A DNA stretch of 43,919 bases, from positions 1 to 43,919 of the forward strand of contig SICS01000004.1 in assembly GCA_009691305.1 (NCBI GenBank). The letters are read 5' to 3'. This DNA is from Candidatus Peribacteria bacterium. GTDB lineage: Bacteria > Patescibacteriota > Gracilibacteria > Peribacterales > Peribacteraceae. The notes under the pieces were generated by a model, which ran no database searches, was not told where the DNA came from, and was given only the letters and a program-made list of their open reading frames with translations. Shown here in pieces: positions 25,288-34,284 of this stretch (the first letter of the stretch is position 1; the number at the start of each line of letters is the position of its first letter). A program made the translations under genes and the position numbers.

Positions 25288-27852
25288 TCACTTCAGATTC
25301 ACCTTTCCCTCCTCCTTCACAGACGTCTCATTGTTGCTTCGCACCTGACCATCCGACAATGTCAGCAACGAGCTGCCGATGCGGACGATGCGCTGGATGT
25401 CTTTCTCGCCGCCGTACCAGTAGCTGCCGGCCTTTACGAACTCATCGGTGTTGTCGTAGTGCGAGATTTTGCCGCGGAGGGTGAAGCCTTTCATGCTCAC
25501 GTCGTACACGTACGCACCCTGGAACACGGGCATGCCGTCGGCGCTCTTGGCGGAATCTGCGGGACGCTGCGTCACGAGGATTGGGAATGCCAGGAGGTTG
25601 CGCTCCTTATCGAACAGCAATGCCTTGTGGTCGGTGAGGAGGGGACTGTCGGTCCCGCGGTCGCCGATCACTTCCACGGACATCTGCTTGGGGTTGCTGA
25701 CGTCGGTCACATCGAACATCGCCATCTTCAGGCCCTGGATCGCCGTGTAGTAGATCGCGTCGGTGCTGTGCACTTTGTCGGCGTCGATTGATTCATCCAC
25801 ATCTTTGCCGAAGCCGATCACATGCGTCGCATCGTAGGGATGCAGGTAGTTGCTGAAGCCCGGGATCTTGAGCGCGCCGAGGACCTTGGGTGCGCGCGGG
25901 TCGCTGAGATCAATCACGAAGAACGGGTCGACCGTCTTGAAGGTGACCATGTACGCGCGGTCGCCGGCAAAGCGGACGGAGTAGATGGTTTCGCCAGGCG
26001 CGATGTCGGTCACGGCGCCGGTCTGTTCCATGTTCATGTTCAGGACATAGACGTTGTTCGTCGACCGGTTCGTGGAATCCCATGACTGTCCGATCGTCGT
26101 GGCGATCCGGAACGTCGAGCCATTCTCATCCATCGAGAACTGGTTGAGGATGTGCCCGGGCACATTACCCTGTGCCTTGAGCTCAACGCCGGTGTCGGTG
26201 AACGCGAAGCGGTAGAGGTGCGTCTTCTCCTGGCTCTGCGAGTTCGCAGAGTCCCAGACGTAGTTCCAGAGCGGTGTCGCGACGTAGAGGTTCTGCAGCG
26301 ACGCGTAAACGTTCTGCGCGTTGCCCAGCACCACCGTTGACTTCACGTCTTTACTGAGGTCATCGGTCGGGATGACGGCGACCGTCATGTACTGCGGGGA
26401 GGGGATGTGCGGGAGGATCGCGATTCTCGTGCAGGGCGCGACATCCATCATCTTGCCGACCTTCGAGTCTTCCATCTGCGGGACGACGGTTGCCGGAGTC
26501 GTCGCTGCGCCCGAATCCATCATGATGCGCGGGTCGCCCCAGTACCTAAAGCCCTGCTGCAGGACGAGGTACAGCTTGTTGCCGATCTTGCGGGTGGAGA
26601 CGGAACTGCCGTCGAAGCCCACCGTGCGCTCGAGCTTGGGGCTCGCTGCGTTGGAGACGTCGTAGATCATCACTTGGGTCTGGGATCCACCGTAATACGG
26701 CATTGTCGACCCCGGCGCGATCATCTTTTCCATCATGACGCCGCCGTTCAGTGGCACCGGATATCCTCCACCGCTCCAGGTCTGGCCGAGGAGGATCAGT
26801 TTGCCATCATCGATGTAGAGCTCGGTGGGAGAGAAGTTCTTCGTGGTGAGGTCGATCGTGCTTTCCAACTTCATCGACGAGGCAGGAGTGGCGCGGACAA
26901 TCTTCACCGTCGTCGGGTTGTTGCGGCTGACCGTGTAGATGAAGGTCCCATCGGTCTTCACGATGTCGCCTTCATCGACGCCGGCCACTTGCACGTTCGT
27001 CTGCGAGTAATCACTTCCTGCTGTCGTGCTCTGGTTCGCTGCGGGCGCCATCGGAGCGGCCGCGCCTGCGGCGTCTTCCATCCGCATCATCACCTCTCCT
27101 CCTTTGTTGAAGTACATCGGGCCGCTATTGGAAGCGGATGTCGCCGATGCGAACGCCTGCAGGTCCGCGCAGGACTTGGGGTACTGCACCGCATCGGATG
27201 CGGTGTTGATCGAGATCAACGGGTTGCGGAGGTTCAGGAGACCTTTGCTGGCCAATGTCGTCTTCCCTTCGCTGAGTCTCCACATCATCTCTGCCATCTC
27301 GCCGCGCGTGATGAAAGACTCCAGTTTCGTGACCGAGGGGGGAATGGCCTTGGACGATTCCAACGCGAGCACGTAGCCCTCGTACCATTCGTTTCCGCCT
27401 TGCATGGCGTCCTGGCCATACGCACCGGCGATGATCTTTGCCGCTTCGACAAAGTTGATCTCCCGCTCAGGATGGAACATCCCGTCGGGATAGCCCTGGA
27501 TGATGTTCTGGTTGTTCAGAGCACAGATGTAGCGGAAGTACCACGCGGACCGCTCGACATCGGGAAATACCTGGCGCGTCGCGGGGTTGTCACATTCTGC
27601 AAGAGTATTGGACTTCGGCGCGAGGATGTTGGCGATCACCTGCACGAATTCGGCGCGATTGATCGTGGACCCCGGCTTGAACGTCCCGTTGGCATAGCCC
27701 TTGAGGTCACCGTTGCTCTGCAGCTCCTGGATTGCCGTGCTGTATTGCGTCGATGCCTTCACGTCGGTGAATGCGAACGCGAATGCGGGTAGCAGTTGCA
27801 GCCCGAGTGCGAGCGCGAGGTTCACCGCGATAAAACGGATGGAGCGTGTCAT
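25288..27852 (-). CDS. SLH-domain protein with C-terminal beta-propeller domain
   Basis: N-terminal SLH-type repeats (FTDVKASTQYSTAIQELQSNGDLKGYANGTFKPGSTINRAEF...) then the secreted beta-propeller family pattern (YSQTNVQVAGVDEGDIVKTDGTFIYTVS). Confidence 0.9.
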   Translation of the reverse strand: MTRSIRFIAVNLALALGLQLLPAFAFAFTDVKASTQYSTAIQELQSNGDLKGYANGTFKPGSTINRAEFVQVIANILAPKSNTLAECDNPATRQVFPDVERSAWYFRYICALNNQNIIQGYPDGMFHPEREINFVEAAKIIAGAYGQDAMQGGNEWYEGYVLALESSKAIPPSVTKLESFITRGEMAEMMWRLSEGKTTLASKGLLNLRNPLISINTASDAVQYPKSCADLQAFASATSASNSGPMYFNKGGEVMMRMEDAAGAAAPMAPAANQSTTAGSDYSQTNVQVAGVDEGDIVKTDGTFIYTVSRNNPTTVKIVRATPASSMKLESTIDLTTKNFSPTELYIDDGKLILLGQTWSGGGYPVPLNGGVMMEKMIAPGSTMPYYGGSQTQVMIYDVSNAASPKLERTVGFDGSSVSTRKIGNKLYLVLQQGFRYWGDPRIMMDSGAATTPATVVPQMEDSKVGKMMDVAPCTRIAILPHIPSPQYMTVAVIPTDDLSKDVKSTVVLGNAQNVYASLQNLYVATPLWNYVWDSANSQSQEKTHLYRFAFTDTGVELKAQGNVPGHILNQFSMDENGSTFRIATTIGQSWDSTNRSTNNVYVLNMNMEQTGAVTDIAPGETIYSVRFAGDRAYMVTFKTVDPFFVIDLSDPRAPKVLGALKIPGFSNYLHPYDATHVIGFGKDVDESIDADKVHSTDAIYYTAIQGLKMAMFDVTDVSNPKQMSVEVIGDRGTDSPLLTDHKALLFDKERNLLAFPILVTQRPADSAKSADGMPVFQGAYVYDVSMKGFTLRGKISHYDNTDEFVKAGSYWYGGEKDIQRIVRIGSSLLTLSDGQVRSNNETSVKEEGKVNLK

Positions 27853-27905
27853 AGGAAAAGAGGGGAATCGTGTACATCTAGGATAACGGATGAGAACCCG
27901 AAAGG

Positions 27906-28490
27906 TTACAAAGTCTCCGCTGCGATTCTGTAGATAGTTTCCGCAGTTGCGCCCTTGTCACCTGATGTATCTATGACACGGATGCCATTCTGCTCTTTCG
28001 CAAGGTTCGCGTACCCGTCGTGGATTTTCCTCTGCATCTCTTCTTTTTCGAAAATTTCCTTCTCTGTCCGCTTTGCCATGCGCTTTAGGGAGACCTCAAT
28101 CGGTGGGAGCGTGAAGAAGACGAGCGAAGGCTGAATAAATGCATTGTTCAGCTTTTTCAGCTCTGTAGAGTCCAATCCTTGTGCTCCGGCATAAATAATT
28201 GTCGAGTGCCAGTAGCGGTCGCACACCACGATCTTTCCGGCCTTGAGCGCCGGCTCGATCACATGCTCCACATGCCACGCGCGGTCTTTGGTGAAGAGCA
28301 GCTGCAGCTCCATCGGATCCATGGTTCCTGCCCTCAGTGCCTGTCGGATCTGCTTCCCAATGGGCCCATCAGTCGGCTCGCTCGTCAGGAGCACGCTGTG
28401 GCCCTCCTTGGTCAGCCGCGCGGCGAGAAGCTCAGCGTGCGTGGTGGTGCCAGTGGCATCAGGGCCGTCGAGAACGATGAAGAGGAGCAT
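27906..28490 (-). CDS. tmk: thymidylate kinase (P-loop variant)
   Basis: IVLDGPDATGTTTHAELLAARL...TSEPTDGPIGKQIR...KIVVCDRYWHSTIIYAGAQGLD. Confidence 0.85.
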   Translation of the reverse strand: MLLFIVLDGPDATGTTTHAELLAARLTKEGHSVLLTSEPTDGPIGKQIRQALRAGTMDPMELQLLFTKDRAWHVEHVIEPALKAGKIVVCDRYWHSTIIYAGAQGLDSTELKKLNNAFIQPSLVFFTLPPIEVSLKRMAKRTEKEIFEKEEMQRKIHDGYANLAKEQNGIRVIDTSGDKGATAETIYRIAAETL

Positions 28491-28502
28491 GGAGGTACTA
28501 TA

Positions 28503-28588
28503 GCAGCGGCCCTTCGTGGCCGCGGGAGTTCAAGCAATGAGTAGCGCCCATTCACGGGCGCGGTTCAGAAGCCTCTCGTGGGCGCGGC
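28503..28588. repeat. three clustered palindromes (GCAGCGCCCCTTCGTGGGCGCGG-like) downstream of the RAYT gene
   Basis: gcagcggcccttcgtggccgcgg / gtagcgcccattcacgggcgcgg / agcctctcgtgggcgcggc. Confidence 0.85.
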
Positions 28589-28594
28589 ATAAAA

Positions 28595-29032
28595 TCAGAT
28601 ACAACCAAACTCAGAGAGATCCCATTTCCCCGCAGCTGACGACCACGGATAAGTCTCAGCCGTAACTGACAGCCCTTTCCGAATGGGGTTGGCGTGAATG
28701 TAGTCGAGTGCGGGGAATGGATTTTCGATACATCGAATATGGAAGCTCGATTGCCACAATTTTGGAATCCCCAGATTAAATGTCATGCCAGATTTGTAGA
28801 CGTTCATAATTTTGGAAATTGTTTCTGGAGGCACAACGCGTAGAAGAAAGTGACAGTGGTCGGGCATTATCACAAATCCATAGAGAAAGAATGGGTGCAA
28901 TGATTGGACTCGGTACAAAGTGTCTATTGCCTCACTCGCAAACGCTGGATTGGTAAATATTGCCATTCGGTTCAGCGTGACCGGAGTCACAAGCATTGTG
29001 ACATCATTTTGGATGGGGTGGCGTTGGGACAT
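28595..29032 (-). mobile_element. REP-associated tyrosine transposase (RAYT; IS200-like Y1 transposase family)
   Basis: YGFVIMPDHCHFLLRV (HxH), KSGMTFNLGIPKLWQSSFHIRCI, ALDYIHANPIRKGLSVTAETYPWSSA; flanked by palindromes. Confidence 0.85.
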
Positions 29033-29129
29033 GTTGTCAGCATAGGAATCGAAAATGGATATGTATCGTCCCAAAATTTAGAAAAATGTGTCGATGCCAT
29101 TTTTTGCTCTAGAAATAGAGGAAATTTCA

Positions 29130-29149
29130 GTTCCATAGGGGTGTGGAAC
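29130..29149. repeat. palindrome GTTCCATAGGGGTGTGGAAC
   Basis: Identical to 24297-24316. Confidence 0.9.
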
Positions 29150-29170
29150 AGGAAGGCATTTTCACGATTG

Positions 29171-29195
29171 CGCGCCCACGAAGGGGCGCTGCTAA
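29171..29195. repeat. palindrome CGCGCCCACGAAGGGGCGCTGCTAA
   Basis: Reverse complement of the 15189-15216 element; upstream flank of the RAYT. Confidence 0.85.
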
Positions 29196-29234
29196 GTAAA
29201 AAACATCGGCAGACGCGATGAGGCGTTTGACTAC

Positions 29235-29259
29235 AAAAACCCGGATTGCTCCGGGTTTT
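29235..29259. terminator. Rho-independent-type terminator AAAAACCCGGATTGCTCCGGGTTTT, downstream of groEL
   Basis: GC-rich stem with A-tract/T-tract flanks. Confidence 0.8.
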
Positions 29260-29302
29260 GAATTCCTAGACATGCCGCGGCTAGTTTCCAAATCGATTGG
29301 GC

Positions 29303-30946
29303 TCAAAAATCCCCGCCCATCCCTCCCATCCCACCCATGCCTCCTCCACCGCCCATGGCCGGTTTCTCCGGCTCAGGGATATCGGTGATGGCGACTTCGA
29401 GGGTGAGGAACATGGCAGCGACCGAGGCGGCGTTCTCGAGCGCGCAACGGGTGACTTTCTTCGGGTCGATGACCATGGCTTTTACGAGATCTTCGTATTT
29501 GTGGGTCATGGCGTTGTAGCCAATGTTGCCCTTCTCGTGGCGGACTTTGTCGACGACCACTTTGCCTTCCACACCTGCGTTGTTCGCGATGTGCATGGCC
29601 GGTGCGGCGAGAGCGCCCTTGATGATGTCGACGCCGATCTGTTCGTCAGCGTTGTCGACCTTCAGTTTGGAGAGGACGTCCATCGCGCGGATGTACGCCG
29701 TGCCGCCGCCGGGGACGATGCCTTCGTCGGCTGCTGCGCGCGTTGCGGAGATGGCGTCTTCCACGCGGTGCTGCTTCTCCTTCTGTTCCACTTCCGTGGC
29801 TGCGCCTACTTTAATGATGGCGACGCCGCCGGAGAGCTTTGCAAGGCGCTCCTGGAGTTTCTCGCGGTCGAAGTCGGACTTTGTGATCTCCAGTGCGGTC
29901 TTGATTTGGTTCACGCGTGCGTCGATCTCGCTCTTTTTGCCGCCGCCGTCGACGATCAAAGTATTGTCCTTCGTGGCGACGACGCGGCGAGCGGTGCCGA
30001 GGTCATCGATCGTGGCGTTTTCGAGCTTCAATCCCACTTCCTCGCTGATCACGCGCCCTCCCGTGAGTGCGGCGATGTCCTGGAGCATTTCCTTGCGTCG
30101 GTCACCGAAGGCCGGGGCTTTGACGGCAAGCGTGTGGAACGTGCCCTTCAGTTTGTTGACGACGAGGACCGCGAGCGCTTCGCCTTCTACGTTCTCGGCG
30201 ATGATCACGAGTTCCTTGCGCCCCTTCTGTGCGATCGATTCGAGCAGCGGAAGTATCTCCTGAATCGAGCTGATCTTCTTGTCGGTGATCAAAATGTACG
30301 GGCGCTCGTAGACGGCCTTCATTGTCGCGGCGTCCGTGACGAAGTAGGCGGAGATGTAGCCCTGGTCGAATTGCATGCCTTCGACAAATTCCTTCTCGAG
30401 GCCGAGCGTCTGGCCGGCTTCCACCGTGACCACGCCGTCCTTGCCAACTTCGTCGATCACTTCGGCGATGATGCCGCCGATCACTTCGTCCTGGGCGGAG
30501 ATCGTCGCGACTGCCGCGAATTCCTCCTTCTTGGTGATCGTCTTCTTGATGGTCTCGAGGAACTTCGTCACCGCTTCCACAGCCTTCAGGATGCCGTTCT
30601 TGATGGAGATGGCGTTCTTGCCACTGCCCATGTGCTTGAGTCCTTCCAGCATGATCGCGTGCGCGAGGACGGTTGCCGTCGTGGTGCCATCACCTGCGGC
30701 GTCATTTGTTTTCGTGGCTGCCTCCTTCACGAGCTGTGCGCCCATGTTCTCGTACGGGTCCGGCAGCTCGATCTCTTTGGCGACGGTCACGCCGTCCTTG
30801 GTGACGGTCGGTCCGCCATACTTTTTGTCGATGCAGACGTTGCGGCCCATGGGGCCCATGGTCGCGGACACGGCATTCGCGAGCTTTGTGACCCCTTTGA
30901 GGAGCTTGTCGCGTGCGTCGTTGCTAAAGAGAAGTTGCTTGGCCAT
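29303..30946 (-). CDS. groL: chaperonin GroEL
   Basis: [38 protein letters not shown]-terminal GGM tail. Confidence 0.98.
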   Translation of the reverse strand: MAKQLLFSNDARDKLLKGVTKLANAVSATMGPMGRNVCIDKKYGGPTVTKDGVTVAKEIELPDPYENMGAQLVKEAATKTNDAAGDGTTTATVLAHAIMLEGLKHMGSGKNAISIKNGILKAVEAVTKFLETIKKTITKKEEFAAVATISAQDEVIGGIIAEVIDEVGKDGVVTVEAGQTLGLEKEFVEGMQFDQGYISAYFVTDAATMKAVYERPYILITDKKISSIQEILPLLESIAQKGRKELVIIAENVEGEALAVLVVNKLKGTFHTLAVKAPAFGDRRKEMLQDIAALTGGRVISEEVGLKLENATIDDLGTARRVVATKDNTLIVDGGGKKSEIDARVNQIKTALEITKSDFDREKLQERLAKLSGGVAIIKVGAATEVEQKEKQHRVEDAISATRAAADEGIVPGGGTAYIRAMDVLSKLKVDNADEQIGVDIIKGALAAPAMHIANNAGVEGKVVVDKVRHEKGNIGYNAMTHKYEDLVKAMVIDPKKVTRCALENAASVAAMFLTLEVAITDIPEPEKPAMGGGGGMGGMGGMGGDF

Positions 30947-30953
30947 AGGAGTA

Positions 30954-31017
30954 GGGATTAGTGATTAGGGATTAGTGATTAGGGATTAGTGATTAGGGAT
31001 TAGTGATTAGGGATTAG
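30954..31017. repeat. tandem repeat, 14-bp unit GGGATTAGTGATTA, about 4.6 copies, between groES and groEL
   Basis: Read directly. Confidence 0.95.
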
Positions 31018-31029
31018 GAGCGGGTTGTC

Positions 31030-31050
31030 ATCCTGAGCGGAGCGAAGGAT
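31030..31050. repeat. ATCCTgagcggagcgaAGGAT hairpin (variant loop)
   Basis: Palindrome related to the CATCCTGAGC family, touching the groES stop codon. Confidence 0.7.
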
Positions 31051-31403
31051 CAGGCGCTTACTTTTCCAAGGATGGAATCAAGGCGGAGGACTTTCAGTTC
31101 AATCTCTTTGCCTTCAGTCGTCTTCAGTTTCACTTCGTCGCCGGCGTACTTGCCGTAGAGCACATGGTCGCCGACCTTCAAAAAATCGCGCGGGTTGCTC
31201 AGCTCCTTCCCTTCAAAGGTGATCTTGCCATTGCCGAGCGCAATAATGACGCCTTCCTGTGGCTTCTCGCCGGAGGCGGTCTCGGGGATCACGATGCCGG
31301 ACTTCGTCGTCGTCTCTTTTTCGATCGGCATGATGACAACGCGGTCACCGAGTGGCTCGATCTGTACTGCGAGTTTGGGAACGGTCGTGGATGAACTGGC
31401 CAT
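31050..31403 (-). CDS. groES: co-chaperonin GroES
   Basis: VQIEPLGDRVVIMPIEKETTTKSGIVIPETASGEKPQEGVIIALG. Confidence 0.97.
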   Translation of the reverse strand: MASSSTTVPKLAVQIEPLGDRVVIMPIEKETTTKSGIVIPETASGEKPQEGVIIALGNGKITFEGKELSNPRDFLKVGDHVLYGKYAGDEVKLKTTEGKEIELKVLRLDSILGKVSA

Positions 31404-31560
31404 AGGGAATGAGGGAAGGGAAACAGACGCTCGATTGCGATGAATCGGGCTTGCCCCTCGGAGCGCGAAGCGCGAAGTGGGGTTAGCAGTCGCAATTGTA
31501 GAGTGATAAAATCCGTCTTCAAATTGACAATACAGTGCGAATGTGACAGAGTTTCATTCT

Positions 31561-32337
31561 GTGAACGTCCGGACCATTCTTATCGGCATCGGACTTTTCG
31601 TCTTCGTGATCATCTTTTTTGTTGCAGCGAGCCGTTTGTTTTCGCGCTCGGGCACCGCATCGTCTACGGCCACAGTTTTGTCTGCATCGAACCCTTCCGA
31701 CCACCTGACCCCCTGCACACCGGATCCCGACACGGGACTATGCAATGGCAAGAAGAAGAACCTCTCTGGCGACTCGGATCGTACGGCTTTTATGGAGGCG
31801 GTGCAGGTGCACCAGCGGAGTTCGTCCTCGTTTTCTTCCTCGCGGACAAGAGGTGTTTCCGTCCTCGACCGGCTCCGCGCATCGAGAGGTTCATCGTCGT
31901 CGCGCTCAAATAGTTCCAGGTCGTTCCTGCAAACCGCCACGCATGTCGAAGGGCAGTCGCAATCGGGAGGCAGCGATCAGCAGTCGTCGTGCAGGTCATT
32001 TGCGCAGAGTAGGGGAGTCAGCGGCGATAATCCCTATCCTGCTGACTGTTACTATTTGAAGGATACGGGCACGGGTCCCGGTTCGCAGTCACATAGCACG
32101 AGTACCGGCGTCACCGTCACGTCCCGTGGACTGCAGGGCAGCATAGGCACCGTGCCGAGAGGTCGGTGCTTGCGTAGCCGGAGCTTGCTTGCCATCTTCG
32201 ACTTCGGCGAGATGACGACGGGCAGGGAAGGGTGGACATTTCCCGTGCTCATTCACGGCGATTGCCCCATCTCCGCAGCGATCCTGAAGGGGCCGGATAA
32301 CGCGGATGGGTTTGGGGGAAGTACGAATGATTTCTAG
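31561..32337 (+). CDS. membrane-anchored Ser-rich protein
   Basis: N-terminal TM (ILIGIGLFVFVIIFFVAASRLF) and low-complexity Ser/Arg region; GTG start assumed. Confidence 0.6.
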   Translation: MNVRTILIGIGLFVFVIIFFVAASRLFSRSGTASSTATVLSASNPSDHLTPCTPDPDTGLCNGKKKNLSGDSDRTAFMEAVQVHQRSSSSFSSSRTRGVSVLDRLRASRGSSSSRSNSSRSFLQTATHVEGQSQSGGSDQQSSCRSFAQSRGVSGDNPYPADCYYLKDTGTGPGSQSHSTSTGVTVTSRGLQGSIGTVPRGRCLRSRSLLAIFDFGEMTTGREGWTFPVLIHGDCPISAAILKGPDNADGFGGSTNDF

Positions 32338-32377
32338 AGGAGCTGCAATTGGGAGAAGGCGTTCGGCCTGCGTGATC

Positions 32378-32396
32378 ACGCGCGCCAAACGCGCGC
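32378..32396. repeat. short palindrome CGCGCGCCAAACGCGCGC just upstream of the TPR gene
   Basis: Inverted repeat followed by CTCCTAAG, as in other palindromes in the window. Confidence 0.7.
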
Positions 32397-32416
32397 TCCT
32401 AAGCTACAATTGGCCT

Positions 32417-34090
32417 GTGGCAGATGAGCACGTGTCGCGGCGCGAATGGACGTTCTTCCTTGGGGGAGTGCTCTTGCTCGTGCTGGCGGTCTACGCGTTC
32501 TCGCTTCAAAACGGCTTCGTCTTCTGGGACGACCCGGATTTGGTGATCGATAATCCCGCGTCGCATGGGGTGACAATACCGAACATCACGACGGCATTTA
32601 CCACCTATGATCCCGATCTGTATGTTCCGCTGACGATCATCAGTTTTCAGCTCAACTATGCGATTTCTGGGCTGCAACCGTTCCTCTACCACCTCACCAA
32701 CATCCTGCTCCACGCGGGCAGCGCCATGCTGGTGGGATGGGTCTTCTTCCGCATCTCCGGGAAAAAATCTGTCGCTCTTCTCACCGCGTTCCTCTTCGCT
32801 GTGCATCCGATCAACGTCGAAGCCGCGGCGTGGGTGAGCGCGCGCAAGGATGTGCTCTCGTCGTTCTTTTTCCTCCTGTCGCTTGGGAGCTTTCTCGAGT
32901 GGCGTGGAGGCCGGTCATCACGTTGGTATGTGATCAGCCTCGTCGCCTTTCTTTGCGGACTCCTCTCAAAAGTCAGCATCCTTTCATTGCCGCTTATCCT
33001 TCTTCTGTGTGATTGGCTCAATCACGGGCGTAGCGGAGGGCATAGCAGTGCTATGCCCCTACGGATGCGATCAATGATTGTAGACAAAATTCCGTTCGTC
33101 ATACTCTCCATTGCTTTCGGCATCGTCTCCCTCTTCGGAAAAATGGGCGGGACGTTCTCGCTCTTCCAAAAACATCTCGTCGGGATGAAGGCCGCGCTCT
33201 TCTCGCTGTGGCATCTCGCAGCGCCGGTCAACTACTCCGTCGTCTATCCCTTCACGGGAGTCCCCAGCATCACGCGTCCCGATCTCCTGGTTCCGTTGGT
33301 CATCATCATTTCCGTGATCGTGGTCACGTTCCTCTACCGGAAAAAATTCCCTGCATTCTTCTTCAGCTGGTGGTGGTTCTTACTGCTCATCGCCCCGAGT
33401 TTTTTGACCGCGGAGAAAGGGCAGGACGTGGTGCATGTGCTCTACCTGACCTCTGACAGGTACGTGTACCTGGCGGCGATATCGATCTTCTTCCTGTTTG
33501 CGTTCCACGTGCAGAAGGCTCCTCGGTTGGCCTACCCAAGCGGAATGCTCGTGGTGATCCTCGCTGCTCTGTCGACGATGCAGTCACTCGTCTGGAAGGA
33601 TACCGAGACGCTGCTGCACCACGCGCTGGCGACGACTCCCGATTCCGCCATCGTGCACAACAACCTGGGAGCGTACTACGACAGCATCGGCGAGCCGGAA
33701 CGAGCGGCTGCTGAGTATGCCGCCGCGTCAACGTCTGACGGCGGGACAGCAGACAGCTGGTTCAACGTGGGTATCGCCGCACTGCGCGAGAAGCGCAGGG
33801 ATGACGCCATCGTTGCCTTCACCCGCGCCGTGGAACTGCGCCCTTCCTTCTTCTTCGCTCACCTGAACCTCGGCGCACTACTCACCGACACGGGACGTAT
33901 AGAGGAGGCGGTCGACCACCTGCTCGCCGCACAGAAGCTCGACCCCGGCAACCTGACGGTCTACCTGAACCTCGGCATCGCGCTCGAAAAAGGAGGCAAC
34001 ACCATCGATGCCCGTCGTGCATATGAGCGGGCGCTGGTGATTGATCCTGAGAATGCGTACGCGAAAGAGAGGCTGGCGGAGCTGAAATAA
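32417..34090 (+). CDS. polytopic membrane protein with C-terminal TPR repeats (PMT/TMTC-like)
   Basis: FVFWDDPDLVIDNPAS, HPINVEAAAWVSARKDVLSSFFFLLSL, C-terminal TPRs; GTG start after the palindrome. Confidence 0.85.
   Translation: MADEHVSRREWTFFLGGVLLLVLAVYAFSLQNGFVFWDDPDLVIDNPASHGVTIPNITTAFTTYDPDLYVPLTIISFQLNYAISGLQPFLYHLTNILLHAGSAMLVGWVFFRISGKKSVALLTAFLFAVHPINVEAAAWVSARKDVLSSFFFLLSLGSFLEWRGGRSSRWYVISLVAFLCGLLSKVSILSLPLILLLCDWLNHGRSGGHSSAMPLRMRSMIVDKIPFVILSIAFGIVSLFGKMGGTFSLFQKHLVGMKAALFSLWHLAAPVNYSVVYPFTGVPSITRPDLLVPLVIIISVIVVTFLYRKKFPAFFFSWWWFLLLIAPSFLTAEKGQDVVHVLYLTSDRYVYLAAISIFFLFAFHVQKAPRLAYPSGMLVVILAALSTMQSLVWKDTETLLHHALATTPDSAIVHNNLGAYYDSIGEPERAAAEYAAASTSDGGTADSWFNVGIAALREKRRDDAIVAFTRAVELRPSFFFAHLNLGALLTDTGRIEEAVDHLLAAQKLDPGNLTVYLNLGIALEKGGNTIDARRAYERALVIDPENAYAKERLAELK
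33029..33063. repeat. palindrome CGTAGCGGAGGGCATAGCAGTGCTATGCCCCTACG inside a CDS
   Basis: Inverted repeat; core related to 41011-41044. Confidence 0.9.
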
Positions 34091-34284
34091 GTGGCCGTTG
34101 TTTCCTGTCATCGATGGTGCACTAGACTGAACGAAGTTAGAACTGTGATACGGTCTTTGAGTCGGATCCAGAGCTTTAACTTTGCCTATCAGCATGCGCC
34201 AGATGTCTCTCGTCATTTTCAAATGTGTGCTCGCCAGAGGATCTTCTTGACTACTGGGTGGTGTGCATTAGATCCTTCACGGCA

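Noticed and set aside
26407-27792. 461-aa plus-strand ORF
   Set aside because: Antisense shadow of the beta-propeller gene.
29297-30961. 554-aa plus-strand ORF
   Set aside because: Antisense shadow of groEL; no recognisable domains.
30954-31017. Telomere-like TTAGGG array
   Set aside because: The unit is 14 bp GGGATTAGTGATTA, short, internal to the groES-groEL operon and not at a replicon end.
31440-31490. Palindrome GCTTGCCCC...GGGGTTAGC upstream of groES
   Set aside because: Could be another repeat-family member or a CIRCE-like heat-shock operator, but it does not match the CIRCE consensus and I could not place it confidently in either group.
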